A stretch of DNA of 24,774 nucleotides from MAG-120531 sp029242825 (GTDB taxonomy: Bacteria > Bacteroidota > Bacteroidia > Flavobacteriales > Flavobacteriaceae): assembly GCA_029242825.1 (NCBI GenBank), contig JAQWTF010000149.1:1-24774 (forward strand), in the 5' to 3' direction. Of the stretch, positions 1 through 8,272 are shown one piece after another. The notes beneath the pieces are model-generated. The model had not been told where the DNA came from. It searched no databases and saw nothing but the letters and a program-made list of their open reading frames with translations. The translations under genes were made by a program, and so were the position numbers. Numbering within the stretch: position 1 is the first letter of the stretch; the number at the start of each line of letters is the position of its first letter.

Positions 1-647
1 GCAATCTCCGGTACTAGGTCCGGAATAATAAGATCTCCTTCGGTGGCGGCTTGTATGTCTGCAACAGACACGCCGGGGGCGTGTTCGAGGAGCTTAAAGC
101 CTTCTGGAGTCACTTCCAACACTGCTAGGTTGGTAACTATTTTTTTTACGCAGCCTACGCCTGTGAGGGGGAGGGAACAGCGTTTGAGAAGTTTGGAGTC
201 TCCTTTTTTATTGGTGTGCATCATGGCCACAATAATATTGTCTGCGGAGGCTACTAAATCCATAGCGCCGCCCATGCCTTTGACCATAACCCCTGGGATT
301 TTCCAATTGGCTATATCTCCGTTTTGGGCCACTTCCATAGCCCCTAAAATGGTTAGGTGCACTTGTTTGGCGCGGATCATTCCAAAGCTCATGGCAGAGT
401 CAAAAAAAGCTGCTCCTGGAAGGGTGGTAATGGTCTGTTTTCCCGCATTGATGAGGTCTGCGTCTTCTGCACCCTCAAAAGGAAAAGGCCCCATACCCAA
501 GACGCCGTTCTCAGATTGAAATTCTACCGAAATGTCTTCGCGTACAAAATTGGCTACTAGGGTGGGTATGCCAATCCCTAAGTTTACGTAATAACCGTCT
601 TGAACTTCCTGTGCAATGCGTTTTGCAATACCGTTTTTGTCTAACAT
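1..647 (-). CDS. scoB: 3-oxoacid CoA-transferase subunit B (3' end cut by window)
   Basis: Beta subunit of a succinyl-CoA:3-ketoacid (acetoacetate) CoA-transferase, which moves CoA between succinyl-CoA and acetoacetate in the cytoplasm. I translated it by hand: it opens MLDKNGIAKRIAQEVQDG, has LGIGIPT at residues 23-29 and the SENG signature at 45-48. Glu46 of that signature is the family's catalytic glutamate, which forms the CoA thioester. About 215 residues are visible and the family is close to 217, so only the last few codons are missing. The ATG at 647 lies 11 nt after the scoA stop, so the two subunits are almost certainly co-transcribed. The exact 3-oxoacid substrate cannot be fixed from sequence; acetoacetate is the usual assignment for this pair. 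Confidence 0.93.
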   Translation of the reverse strand, partial: MLDKNGIAKRIAQEVQDGYYVNLGIGIPTLVANFVREDISVEFQSENGVLGMGPFPFEGAEDADLINAGKQTITTLPGAAFFDSAMSFGMIRAKQVHLTILGAMEVAQNGDIANWKIPGVMVKGMGGAMDLVASADNIIVAMMHTNKKGDSKLLKRCSLPLTGVGCVKKIVTNLAVLEVTPEGFKLLEHAPGVSVADIQAATEGDLIIPDLVPEI

Positions 648-658
648 ACTGCGGTCTT

Positions 659-1360
659 TTATAGGTTTGGTCTAGTGGTGCGTTGTTCTATTCTCTTTTC
701 GTAATTCGCGCCCTGAAAAATGCGTTGTACCATAATTCCAGGAATGTGAATTTGATTGGGATCTAAGCTTCCTGCAGGGACCAGTTCCTCTACCTCAGCT
801 ACCGTAATGGTGGCGGCCCCAGCCATGCAGGCGTTAAAGTTTCTCGCCGTCCCTTTGAAAATTAGATTCCCTGCGGTGTCTCCTTTCCAAGCCTTTACAA
901 AAGCAAAGTCTGCTTTATACGCCTCTTCTAAGAGGTGCATTTTGCCGTTGAATTCCCGAGTTTCCTTGCCTGCTGCCACTTCTGTACCATAGCCCGCAGG
1001 CGTATAAAAGGCGGGGATACCCGCTTGGGCCGCCCGGCATTTTTCTGCCAAAGTGCCCTGAGGCGTCAGAATAACTTCTAAAACTCCGGAGAGCATTTGC
1101 TGCTCAAAGACGTCGTTTTCTCCTACATAAGAGGCCACCATAGTTTTTACCTGATGCTTCAACAGCATAAGGCCAATACCAAAGTCTGCTACCCCAGCAT
1201 TGTTAGAAATACACACGAGGTTTTTAACCCCGCTTACGACCAAGGCTGCTATGGCATTTTCTGGAATACCACAGAGTCCAAAACCACCCAACATAAATGT
1301 TTGGCCGTCTTGCACCCCTTCTATAGCGGCTTGCACGGAGGGAACTACTTTTTGAATCAT
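659..1360 (-). CDS. scoA: 3-oxoacid CoA-transferase subunit A
   Basis: Alpha subunit of the same CoA-transferase, 233 aa, the usual length for the separate-subunit form. The CoA-transferase family I signature GGFGLCGIPE is at residues 25-34, and the partner scoB follows directly. Together they would allow use of ketone bodies or acetoacetate from amino-acid breakdown, feeding acetyl-CoA metabolism. The ATG at 1360 is the only sensible start. A TACCTTAA sequence at 1376-1383 (minus) resembles the Bacteroidota -7 box TAnnTTTG, but I see no -33 box at the right distance, so the promoter is unsettled. A weak hairpin separates the gene from the PBP gene upstream. Confidence 0.95.
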   Translation of the reverse strand: MIQKVVPSVQAAIEGVQDGQTFMLGGFGLCGIPENAIAALVVSGVKNLVCISNNAGVADFGIGLMLLKHQVKTMVASYVGENDVFEQQMLSGVLEVILTPQGTLAEKCRAAQAGIPAFYTPAGYGTEVAAGKETREFNGKMHLLEEAYKADFAFVKAWKGDTAGNLIFKGTARNFNACMAGAATITVAEVEELVPAGSLDPNQIHIPGIMVQRIFQGANYEKRIEQRTTRPNL

Positions 1361-1414
1361 AGGAAATGCTTTGTGTTAAGGTACAAAAAAGAACGCTAGG
1401 GCTTGGGGAGGAGG

Positions 1415-1445
1415 TCAAAAAAGCATCGGCCTGAGAAGGCCTTAA
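1415..1445 (-). terminator. weak possible terminator after PBP1A gene
   Basis: On the minus strand GGCC-TTCTCA-GGCC (1441-1428) is followed five bases later by six T (1422-1417). The stem has only 4 bp, so this may be a weak terminator or chance. It lies between the PBP stop and the scoA start. Confidence 0.3.
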
Positions 1446-1453
1446 AAAGCTAT

Positions 1454-3820
1454 TTAAAAATCCAGTCCCTCGAGGTCGTCTTCTGCCAAATCAATACCCG
1501 GATCGCCTTCTTCTGTAAGCACAGGTTCACAGTCTACCACAATACTCAAGTTTTCTGGACGCTCAAAGGCTTCCATTGAAATGCCCAATTCAGGTATGGC
1601 GTAATTATCACGCATATAATTGGCCCAAATAGGTAAGGCCATAGAGGCGCCTTGTCCATAGGCAATGTCTTCAAAGTGGGTGGCGCGTTCTTCTCCACCG
1701 ACCCAAACCACAGAAACCAGGTTGGGTACCATACCCATAAACCAACCGTCTGACTGGTTTTGTGTGGTCCCTGTTTTTCCGGCAATGGGGTTTTTAAATG
1801 CCCAGGGATACCCAGTGACAATTTCTTTGTACTCAGGGCGGTATTCCTCTGCCCCTTCGGTGCGGAGTCTAATCCCAGAGCCGTCTTTAGTGACCCCTTC
1901 CAACAAATTGGTTACCGTATAGGCCACATCTTGTGACATAACGTCCTTGGTTTCTGGCACGTATTCATAGAGTAGGGTCCCTGCCTTATCTGTAATGGCC
2001 GTAACCATCACCGGTTTTACATACACCCCTTTATTGGCAAAGGTACCATAGGCACCCACCATCTCATAGACATTTACGTCTGCAGTACCTAGCGCAATAG
2101 AGGGTACGGGGAGTAACTTACTTTTGATCCCTAAATTTTTAACCAACTGCACTACAGGATTGGGGCCCACCTTGTCTATGACCTGAGCAGTCACAGAATT
2201 TACAGACCTGGCGAGTGCACGCTTGTAAGTGAGCATCTCCCCCGTGTAGGTGCCTCCTGAATTTTTAGGGCACCAGCGTTCCATATTTCCGTGCTTGCCA
2301 GCGGCAATACAAAATTGGGTGTCTGGAAGGGTCTCGCAAGGAGACAATCTGAGTTGGTCTATAGCGGTGGCGTACACAAAAGGTTTAAAAATAGAGCCTG
2401 CTTGCCTGGTGCCTTGAATGACATTGTCGTACTGGAAGTGGCGGTAATTTACCCCCCCTACCCAAGCGCGTACATGGCCTGTTTGCGGCTCCATGGACAT
2501 CATAGCGGCACGTAAAAAAGATTTGTAATAACGAATAGAATCCAGCGGGCTCATTAGGGTGTCCTTCTGTTGGTTGGGACTGTTCCAATCAAAGACCTGC
2601 ATGGCGCGTTTTATCTTAAAACTGGCTACAATCTGGTCTTCTGTAAAGCCTTTTTCACGCATTTGTCTGCGGCGTTCAGAAGTTCTTATGGCCCGGTCTA
2701 TAATGGCCTCTTCCTGTTCCGGTTCAATATCTCTAAAAGGAGTGGTGGGATTCTTCTTTTGGGTGTTTTGTTTAAAAAAGGCCGCCTGAAGGTTTTTCAT
2801 ATGTCCCTTTACGGCGTTTTCTGCATTGGCCTGCATGCGAGAATCTATGGTGGTGTAGACCTTTAATCCGTCTAAATACAGGTTGTATTTACTGCCGTCT
2901 TCTTTGGGGTTTTCTGCAATCCATTGCTTTAAAAAGCCCTGAAGGTACATTCTAAAGTAAGTGGCTTTTCCGTCTCTGTGGGTTTGAGGGCTAAAATTCA
3001 AGTCCAAAGGCCTTGCTTGTAGGGAGTCTTTAGTAGCGGTATCTAAAAAGTCGTACTTCTCCATCTGAGCCAAGACAGCGTTTCTCCTATTTCTTGTGCC
3101 CACGGGATTTCTGGAGGGAATGGGGTTGTAGAGGCTGGAGTTTTTAAGCATACCCACCAGCATAGCAGACTCTTTAGGGTCTAGCTCAATGGGTTCCTTG
3201 CCAAAATAAATATTGGCTGCCGAGCGAATCCCGTCTGCATTATTTCCAAAATCGTAAATATTGAGGTACATGGCCATGATTTCGTTCTTGGTGTATTGGC
3301 GCTCCAATCGCGTGGCTATGACCCATTCTTTGACTTTCTGAAGTAGTCTGGCAAATTTATTGGAAGAGGCTCTCTTAGTAAAGAGCAGTTTAGAGAGTTG
3401 TTGGGTAATGGTGCTGGCGCCTCCCCTAGTCCCTAAATAGGCTACGGCCCTTAAAGTTCCAATGGCGTCAATACCTGAGTGGTCGTAAAAACGAACGTCT
3501 TCGGTAGCCAATAAGGCTTGGACTAGGTTTTCAGGAAGTTCCTCAAAAGTAACTGGGTTCCTGTTTTCTTCTAAATAAAAAGTCCCGAGCACCTTTCCGT
3601 CTGCACTGATAATTTGAGTGGCCTGATTGGTCTGAGGATTTTCCAATCTGTCAAAGGTGGGCATGTCTCCAAAGACCCCTATGGAGGCTAAGTAAAACAG
3701 GCTAAAAAAACCTATTATCCCCAAGAAAAATAGGGTCCAAAAAATCCTTGCATAGGTTTTAAAGCCTTTAGGCATGGGTGGTTTGTTAGGGGTTTTTGAA
3801 GGAGTTTTTGCTTTAGACAC
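1454..3820 (-). CDS. class A penicillin-binding protein 1A (transglycosylase/transpeptidase)
   Basis: Bifunctional peptidoglycan synthase, 788 aa: a short cytoplasmic tail, one membrane anchor at about residues 26-48, a GT51 glycosyltransferase domain at about 60-250 and a transpeptidase domain at about 425-740. Visible catalytic features are the GT51 glutamate E107 in ATEDVRFYDH, the acyl-enzyme serine S476 in GSIFK, the SVN triad element at 539-541 and KTG at 682-684, so both activities look intact. It polymerises lipid II and cross-links stem peptides in the periplasm. The start is GTG at 3820, five nt after the gldH stop; no ATG fits as well. It is the last gene of the ricT-gldH-PBP unit. 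The C-terminal tail is acidic (EEGDPGIDLAEDDLEG). It is of the PBP1A/PbpC class; I leave the gene symbol open. Confidence 0.95.
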   Translation of the reverse strand: MSKAKTPSKTPNKPPMPKGFKTYARIFWTLFFLGIIGFFSLFYLASIGVFGDMPTFDRLENPQTNQATQIISADGKVLGTFYLEENRNPVTFEELPENLVQALLATEDVRFYDHSGIDAIGTLRAVAYLGTRGGASTITQQLSKLLFTKRASSNKFARLLQKVKEWVIATRLERQYTKNEIMAMYLNIYDFGNNADGIRSAANIYFGKEPIELDPKESAMLVGMLKNSSLYNPIPSRNPVGTRNRRNAVLAQMEKYDFLDTATKDSLQARPLDLNFSPQTHRDGKATYFRMYLQGFLKQWIAENPKEDGSKYNLYLDGLKVYTTIDSRMQANAENAVKGHMKNLQAAFFKQNTQKKNPTTPFRDIEPEQEEAIIDRAIRTSERRRQMREKGFTEDQIVASFKIKRAMQVFDWNSPNQQKDTLMSPLDSIRYYKSFLRAAMMSMEPQTGHVRAWVGGVNYRHFQYDNVIQGTRQAGSIFKPFVYATAIDQLRLSPCETLPDTQFCIAAGKHGNMERWCPKNSGGTYTGEMLTYKRALARSVNSVTAQVIDKVGPNPVVQLVKNLGIKSKLLPVPSIALGTADVNVYEMVGAYGTFANKGVYVKPVMVTAITDKAGTLLYEYVPETKDVMSQDVAYTVTNLLEGVTKDGSGIRLRTEGAEEYRPEYKEIVTGYPWAFKNPIAGKTGTTQNQSDGWFMGMVPNLVSVVWVGGEERATHFEDIAYGQGASMALPIWANYMRDNYAIPELGISMEAFERPENLSIVVDCEPVLTEEGDPGIDLAEDDLEGLDF

Positions 3821-3825
3821 AGGGA

Positions 3826-4338
3826 TTATTTAGGATTGGAAGTTGATTTTTCTAACAGATAGCCTACTGAGAGTACTCCGGGTAAAAAGACCATGCCTTC
3901 TTGGGACCCAAGACTTCTAACGGCCTGATAAATGGAAAGCTCATAGGGCTTAGCACTGTCAAAACGCACCCCTTTTTTAAAAGGGAGTTGGTGGGTGATA
4001 ATACCGTTTCCACTGCCCAGCCACTGGCCGTCTGAAGCAGCCAAATCGTAGGATAGGGTGTCTGTAATGACCGACCCATTCGGATGACTCAGCGTGGTGA
4101 TTAAAAAAATATTACTAAAAGGATAGTCTTGGTCGTGTCTCAGGGCAATCCAAAGGGATTGATCGGACAAACTGTCTTTAACAGTCAGACTAAAGCGAAC
4201 AGGGGTCCTGAGCGGCCAACCCGCCTCAGGGAGTTCCTGAAAATCAGATTGTGAGCCGGCACCACTACAAGATTGGAGCAACCAAAGGGCCGCTCCACAC
4301 AAAAAACTACTGCTGAGGAGTGTCTTGCTGGTTCTCAT
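3826..4338 (-). CDS. gldH: gliding motility lipoprotein GldH
   Basis: Lipoprotein of 170 aa starting MRTSKTLLSSSF, with a hydrophobic signal and a lipobox LLQSC (acylated Cys24). The body contains the stretches SLWIALRHDQDYPFSNIFL and DLAASDGQWLGSGNG, which I recognise as GldH-like. In Flavobacterium GldH is needed for gliding motility and for stability of the gliding/type IX secretion apparatus; it also occurs in non-gliding relatives. The frame stays open for another 104 codons upstream, but that stretch is an out-of-frame reading of the Lys/Asn-rich ricT tail, so I chose the ATG directly before the signal peptide. The start overlaps the ricT 3' end by 32 nt and the stop lies 5 nt before the PBP start, implying coupled translation. 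No other gld gene is in the window. Confidence 0.9.
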   Translation of the reverse strand: MRTSKTLLSSSFLCGAALWLLQSCSGAGSQSDFQELPEAGWPLRTPVRFSLTVKDSLSDQSLWIALRHDQDYPFSNIFLITTLSHPNGSVITDTLSYDLAASDGQWLGSGNGIITHQLPFKKGVRFDSAKPYELSIYQAVRSLGSQEGMVFLPGVLSVGYLLEKSTSNPK

Positions 4339-5734
4339 TATTGGGTTTGTTATTGCCTTTGGGCTTAGGGTTTCTCTGTGGTCTTTTTTTATGGGTTGGC
4401 GCTCCGTTTGAATTACTTTTTGGGGTATTATTTCTTTGGGGTTTTCTGCTGGCTTGAGGGGTAGAATCCCCAGTAGGGTTACTATTTGCTTTGGATTTAT
4501 TTCCTTCAGCGGGTTTAGCGGCCTGCCTTGGTTTATTCGCTTTTCTGGGCTTGTTGTTGTCGCCCCCTTGAACTGCTGCTTTATCCCTAGGTCCTTTATT
4601 TTTGTTTCTATTCTTATTGTTTTTGTTGCGCCTTCCTTTAGGGGCGTCAAAACGAGTGAGGCTGTCTTGGCCTACCACATTTTCAAAAACTACCTCAGCC
4701 GCTACCTGTTCTTCCTCAATGGCATAGGCCTCCAAACTTGGTACCGGTTCTTTGGCCTTATTCTTGGCCAGTATTTCATTGACTTGATCCTTAGAAAGGG
4801 TGTGCCAATTGTTAGGCTCATCGCGATAGGTAAACCAGAGTTTTTCCTTGAAAATATCTACCTTTTGGCAAAAAGCCAATCCTTTTTCTGTAAACAATTT
4901 GGTATCTGCGGCAGGGAAATCTTTTAGAGCGTCTACATAAACATCTAATTCAAAATTGAGACAGCACTTTAATTTACCACATTGACCCGCTAATTTTTGA
5001 GGGTTTAAAGACAACTGCTGATACCGCGCTGCTGCCGTACCCACAGACCTGAAATCTGTAAGCCAAGTAGAACAGCACAACTCACGACCACAAGATCCAA
5101 TACCCCCCAATCGCTGGGCTTCTTGTCTGTAACCAATTTGACGCATTTCAATGCGAATTCCAAAGGCCTTAGCCATGTCCTTAATGAGCTGTCTAAAATC
5201 TACGCGATCTTCTGCCGTATAGTAAAAAGTGGCCTTAGAACCGTCTCCCTGAAATTCCACATCGGAGAGTTTCATCTGTAAATTCAACGAAATAGCAATC
5301 TCTCTAGAGCGCTTTTTAATCTCCTCCTCTCGGTCCCTACAACGCTGCCAAATGGCAATATCTTTTTCCGTGGCTTTACGGTACAACTTAGGAAGGTCTT
5401 CACTAGTGAAAGACACCTTTTTCTTCTTCATCTGAACCTTTACCAGTGAACCTGTTAAAGTCACCATTCCAAGGTCGTGTCCAGAAGTGGCTTGTGTGGC
5501 CACTAAATCACCAATTTGCAAAGGGAGTCCCTCTGAATTTCTAAAGTATTCTTTCCTGGAATTTTTAAAACGGACTTCCACACAATCAAACGGCGCCTCT
5601 CCCGCAGGAAGGCTCATGTTGGAAAGCCAGTCAAAAACCGTTAATTTATTACAACTATCCGTACCGCAAGTGCCATTGCTCTTACAGCCTCGGGTTTGTC
5701 CGTCTGCGCCAGTGGCACAACTACTACAGCCCAT
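4307..5734 (-). CDS. ricT: PSP1-domain protein, RicT/YaaT-like
   Basis: 475-aa cytoplasmic protein with a central PSP1 domain (about residues 85-300). Clustered cysteines C215, C220, C221, C252, C257 and C258 (motifs GSCGRELCCS and QCGKLKCC) are the conserved set of RicT proteins. In Bacillus, RicT with RicA and RicF carries [4Fe-4S] clusters and directs RNase Y mRNA processing; that role is carried over here by homology only. The N-terminus is also cysteine-rich (C3, C6, C17, C23, C28). Residues 366-475 form a low-complexity tail rich in Lys, Asn, Arg and Pro, likely disordered and possibly RNA-binding. It is the first gene of a ricT-gldH-PBP1A unit, and its tail overlaps the gldH start. No ricA or ricF homologue is in view. 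Confidence 0.9.
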   Translation of the reverse strand: MGCSSCATGADGQTRGCKSNGTCGTDSCNKLTVFDWLSNMSLPAGEAPFDCVEVRFKNSRKEYFRNSEGLPLQIGDLVATQATSGHDLGMVTLTGSLVKVQMKKKKVSFTSEDLPKLYRKATEKDIAIWQRCRDREEEIKKRSREIAISLNLQMKLSDVEFQGDGSKATFYYTAEDRVDFRQLIKDMAKAFGIRIEMRQIGYRQEAQRLGGIGSCGRELCCSTWLTDFRSVGTAAARYQQLSLNPQKLAGQCGKLKCCLNFELDVYVDALKDFPAADTKLFTEKGLAFCQKVDIFKEKLWFTYRDEPNNWHTLSKDQVNEILAKNKAKEPVPSLEAYAIEEEQVAAEVVFENVVGQDSLTRFDAPKGRRNKNNKNRNKNKGPRDKAAVQGGDNNKPRKANKPRQAAKPAEGNKSKANSNPTGDSTPQASRKPQRNNTPKSNSNGAPTHKKRPQRNPKPKGNNKPNNENQQDTPQQ

Positions 5735-5860
5735 ATATTTTATATTCTCAAAGCCTGGAAAAGATCCCAGACACTAGATTAGTAATGAATGCACGCCCTA
5801 ATTTGTTTTTGGCCTCCGGCCGATGCCTGATAAGTAGACACCCAAAAAACAGCGCTGATG

Positions 5861-5868
5861 TAAAGATA
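5861..5868 (-). promoter_or_regulatory. possible ricT operon promoter (-7 box)
   Basis: TATCTTTA on the minus strand is one base off the Bacteroidota -7 consensus TAnnTTTG. A T-rich stretch belonging to the trhO terminator lies about 18 nt upstream in place of a -33 TTTG. It would give a 5' leader of about 120 nt ahead of the ricT ATG at 5734. Tentative. Confidence 0.35.
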
Positions 5869-5886
5869 CTACAAATTATGCTCCCT

Positions 5887-5915
5887 AAAAAAAGCCCCAC
5901 ATATAAATGTGGGGC
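5887..5915 (-). terminator. intrinsic terminator of trhO
   Basis: On the minus strand a perfect 9-bp stem GCCCCACAT/ATGTGGGGC (5915-5894) with a 4-nt loop is followed directly by seven T (5893-5887). It lies 42 nt past the trhO stop. Confidence 0.9.
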
Positions 5916-5957
5916 CTTGTATTTAAAGCTGTTGAGCGCTTTGTACGAGGGGGAGCC

Positions 5958-6989
5958 TCAATGCTTGTACTTCAAGACTTCTGAGCGGCCTTTCTTAAAT
6001 ATTTTATTGCTCACCGTTTTACCTTTTCTGAGGGCTTTCTGCTCCTCAAAAGGGAGGTTGTGTACTTCTTTGCAGGCGTCTGAGCAACAGTCGTCCATAG
6101 CATTAGCACAGGTGGGGCACTGAATAAACAACAGATGACAAGCCTCGTTGGCACAGTTCACATGAGTATCACAAGAGTTTCCACACTGGTGGCAGTGTGC
6201 AATGACGTCTTCTGAAATACGCTCTGCTCTACGGTGGTCAAAAACAAAGTTTTTACCAATGAATTTATTTTCCAAGCCTTTGTTTTCTACCTGTCTGGTG
6301 TATTCAATAATACCGCCTTCTAACTGAAATACATTTTTAAATCCTTTGTGTTTATAATAAGCAGAGGCTTTTTCACAGCGAATACCTCCAGTACAATACA
6401 TCACTAAATTTTTGTCTTCTTTGTGTGCCCTGAGGTCTTCTTCTATGAGGTCTAAAGAATCTCTAAAAGTGTCTACATCTGGGGTAATGGCATTTTTAAA
6501 GTGCCCTATTTCACTTTCGTAGTGATTTCTCATGTCTACTAGCACCGTGTTGGGGTCTTCTATAATGTCATTGAACTTCTCCGCATCTAAATGAACACCA
6601 ATATTAGTTACGTCAAAAGAGGCGTCGTTTAAACCGTCTGCCACAATCTTGTGACGCACTTTGACTTTGAGTTTTAGAAAAGAAAAGTTGTCTTGTTCAA
6701 TAGCGATGTTGAGTCGGACATTTTCCAAGAAAGTAATGCTGTCTAAGTGTGCTTTAAAAGCGTTAAAATGTATGGCTGGAACAGATAGTTGCGCATTAAT
6801 GCCTTCGTGGGCTACATAGATACGGCCCAGCACTTCTAGGTCATTCCAATGGATAAATAAGTAATCTCTAAATAAGGAAGGGTTTCCAATCTGGTGGTAG
6901 GCATAAAAAGAGATGGTAAGCCTGTCTAGGCCTGCCTCAGCAATTAAAGCTTTTCTCTCCTCAGCGCTTAAAGTATTGTACAGTTGCAT
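5958..6989 (-). CDS. trhO: tRNA uridine(34) hydroxylase TrhO (rhodanese-like)
   Basis: 343-aa YceA-family protein. An N-terminal ferredoxin-like domain (about residues 1-125) is followed by a rhodanese domain with active-site loop CTGGIRC (C199 to C205) and a cysteine-rich C-terminus (C266, C269, C273, C279, C284, C291, C294, C301, C302, C306) that looks metal-binding. E. coli TrhO (about 350 aa) makes 5-hydroxyuridine at the wobble base U34 of certain tRNAs with molecular oxygen, using the rhodanese cysteine; the intact loop supports the same role here. It stands alone with a good promoter and a strong terminator, and is divergent from recA across 197 bp. The ATG at 6989 follows a leader of roughly 27 nt. 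Confidence 0.94.
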   Translation of the reverse strand: MQLYNTLSAEERKALIAEAGLDRLTISFYAYHQIGNPSLFRDYLFIHWNDLEVLGRIYVAHEGINAQLSVPAIHFNAFKAHLDSITFLENVRLNIAIEQDNFSFLKLKVKVRHKIVADGLNDASFDVTNIGVHLDAEKFNDIIEDPNTVLVDMRNHYESEIGHFKNAITPDVDTFRDSLDLIEEDLRAHKEDKNLVMYCTGGIRCEKASAYYKHKGFKNVFQLEGGIIEYTRQVENKGLENKFIGKNFVFDHRRAERISEDVIAHCHQCGNSCDTHVNCANEACHLLFIQCPTCANAMDDCCSDACKEVHNLPFEEQKALRKGKTVSNKIFKKGRSEVLKYKH

Positions 6990-7022
6990 GCTATACTAAT
7001 GTTTTTAAGGGTTAAGATCTTG

Positions 7023-7051
7023 CAAAGATACATATTTTATTAGATCTCAAT
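7023..7051 (-). promoter_or_regulatory. trhO promoter
   Basis: Full match to the Bacteroidota promoter on the minus strand: -33 TTTG at 7051-7048, 17-nt spacer, -7 TATCTTTG at 7030-7023. The trhO ATG lies 33 nt beyond the -7 box. Confidence 0.8.
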
Positions 7052-7104
7052 TTGTAGGACTGTCTCAGTGCTTGCTTAAAAAAGCGGGAATATCTCCACA
7101 AAAG

Positions 7105-7119
7105 TTGGAAAATTTCCAA
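7105..7119. promoter_or_regulatory. perfect palindrome TTGGAAAATTTCCAA, possible operator
   Basis: Two 7-nt arms, TTGGAAA and TTTCCAA, flank a single A. The palindrome lies 17 nt upstream of the recA -33 element and about 53 nt upstream of the trhO -33 element. Size and symmetry fit a dimeric repressor or activator site. recA is an SOS gene in many bacteria, so a LexA-type operator is one possibility, but I cannot match it to a known LexA box. In AT-rich spacer DNA, chance is also possible. Confidence 0.4.
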
Positions 7120-7136
7120 AAAATATTTAAAATAAC

Positions 7137-7167
7137 TTGGTACTTGAAAAAAGATAGAGTACTTTAG
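7137..7167 (+). promoter_or_regulatory. recA promoter
   Basis: TTG at 7137-7139, 20-nt spacer, then TACTTTAG at 7160-7167, one base off TAnnTTTG. The recA ATG at 7187 is 19 nt downstream of the -7 box. Confidence 0.65.
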
Positions 7168-7186
7168 CAATCCTAATAAAAAGATT

Positions 7187-8194
7187 ATGAGCAACGAACA
7201 AGCATCTAAATTAAAAGCCTTACAACTCACACTAGACAAACTAGACAAGACCTACGGTAAAGGTGCCGTCATGAAAATGGGGGACAGTGTTGTCCAAGAT
7301 GTAGAAGTCATTTCTTCCGGTTCATTGGGATTGGACTTAGCCTTGGGTGTTGGAGGATATCCAAAGGGAAGAGTTATTGAAATTTACGGCCCGGAATCTT
7401 CTGGTAAAACTACTTTAACCTTGCACGCCATGGCAGAAGCACAGAAAGCAGGTGGTATTGCTGCTTTTATAGATGCGGAGCACGCCTTTGACCGATTTTA
7501 CGCTCAAAAATTAGGAGTAGACATAGACAATCTGATTATATCTCAACCAGACAATGGAGAGCAGGCGCTTGAAATTGCAGATAATTTAATTCGCTCTGGG
7601 GCAATTGATATTGTGGTCATTGACTCCGTAGCAGCCCTAACGCCAAAGAGTGAAATTGAAGGAGAAATGGGCGATTCTAAAATGGGACTTCACGCAAGGC
7701 TTATGTCTCAAGCGCTTAGAAAATTAACGGGTTCCATTAGCAAAACCAATTGTACGGTCATCTTCATTAACCAATTGAGAGAAAAAATTGGGGTCATGTT
7801 TGGTAATCCAGAGACGACAACTGGGGGTAATGCCCTTAAATTCTATGCCTCTGTTCGTTTAGACATTAGAAGATCTACTCAGATAAAAGATACAGACGGA
7901 GACGTACAAGGAAATAAAACAAGGGTTAAAGTGGTGAAAAATAAAGTAGCTCCACCTTTTAAAACCGCTGAATTTGACATTATGTACGGCCAAGGGGTCT
8001 CTAAAGTAGGAGAAGTCATTGATCTTGGGGTAGATTTTGAAATCATTAAAAAGAGTGGTTCTTGGTTTAGCTATGGAGACACCAAATTAGGACAAGGGAG
8101 AGATGCTGTAAAAACACTCTTGCTGGACAATCCTGATTTAATGGATGAACTAGAAGGAAAAATCAAAGAGGCATTGTCAGCCTTAGGGAAATAA
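7187..8194 (+). CDS. recA: recombinase RecA
   Basis: 335-aa RecA, the ATP-dependent strand-exchange protein of homologous recombination and co-protease for the SOS response. Walker A GPESSGKT is at residues 68-75, the DAEHA motif with its catalytic glutamate around 96-100, Walker B-like DIVVIDSVAAL at 141-151 and the L2 DNA-binding loop (NPETTTGGNALKFY) at 207-220. The C-terminal region is present, with only a modest acidic tail (DLMDELEGKIKEALSALGK). The start ATG follows a recognisable promoter. It is a single-gene unit ending in a strong terminator. DprA, which loads RecA on incoming DNA in transformable bacteria, is encoded about 2 kb downstream. Confidence 0.98.
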   Translation: MSNEQASKLKALQLTLDKLDKTYGKGAVMKMGDSVVQDVEVISSGSLGLDLALGVGGYPKGRVIEIYGPESSGKTTLTLHAMAEAQKAGGIAAFIDAEHAFDRFYAQKLGVDIDNLIISQPDNGEQALEIADNLIRSGAIDIVVIDSVAALTPKSEIEGEMGDSKMGLHARLMSQALRKLTGSISKTNCTVIFINQLREKIGVMFGNPETTTGGNALKFYASVRLDIRRSTQIKDTDGDVQGNKTRVKVVKNKVAPPFKTAEFDIMYGQGVSKVGEVIDLGVDFEIIKKSGSWFSYGDTKLGQGRDAVKTLLLDNPDLMDELEGKIKEALSALGK

Positions 8195-8218
8195 CCTACC
8201 CTTTGATATTAAAAATAC

Positions 8219-8244
8219 AAACCAGCCTGAGGGCTGGTTTTTTT
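8219..8244 (+). terminator. recA terminator, probably bidirectional
   Basis: A 9-bp stem AAACCAGCC/GGCTGGTTT with loop TGAG (8219-8240) runs into T at 8238-8244. On the minus strand the same hairpin is followed by TTTGTATTTTTAA, so it may also end plsC transcripts, whose stop is at 8273. Confidence 0.9.
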
Positions 8245-8272
8245 ATGAGAAAAATTGACTAAAGAAAGCCTT

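Noticed and set aside
4339..4650. Longer gldH reading frame with 104 extra N-terminal residues
   Set aside because: It overlaps the ricT tail in another frame and would place the lipoprotein signal in the middle of the protein.
5805..5825. GGCC-TCC-GGCC inverted repeat upstream of ricT
   Set aside because: The loop is only 3 nt, the stem is 4 bp, and no T-run or regulatory context supports a function.
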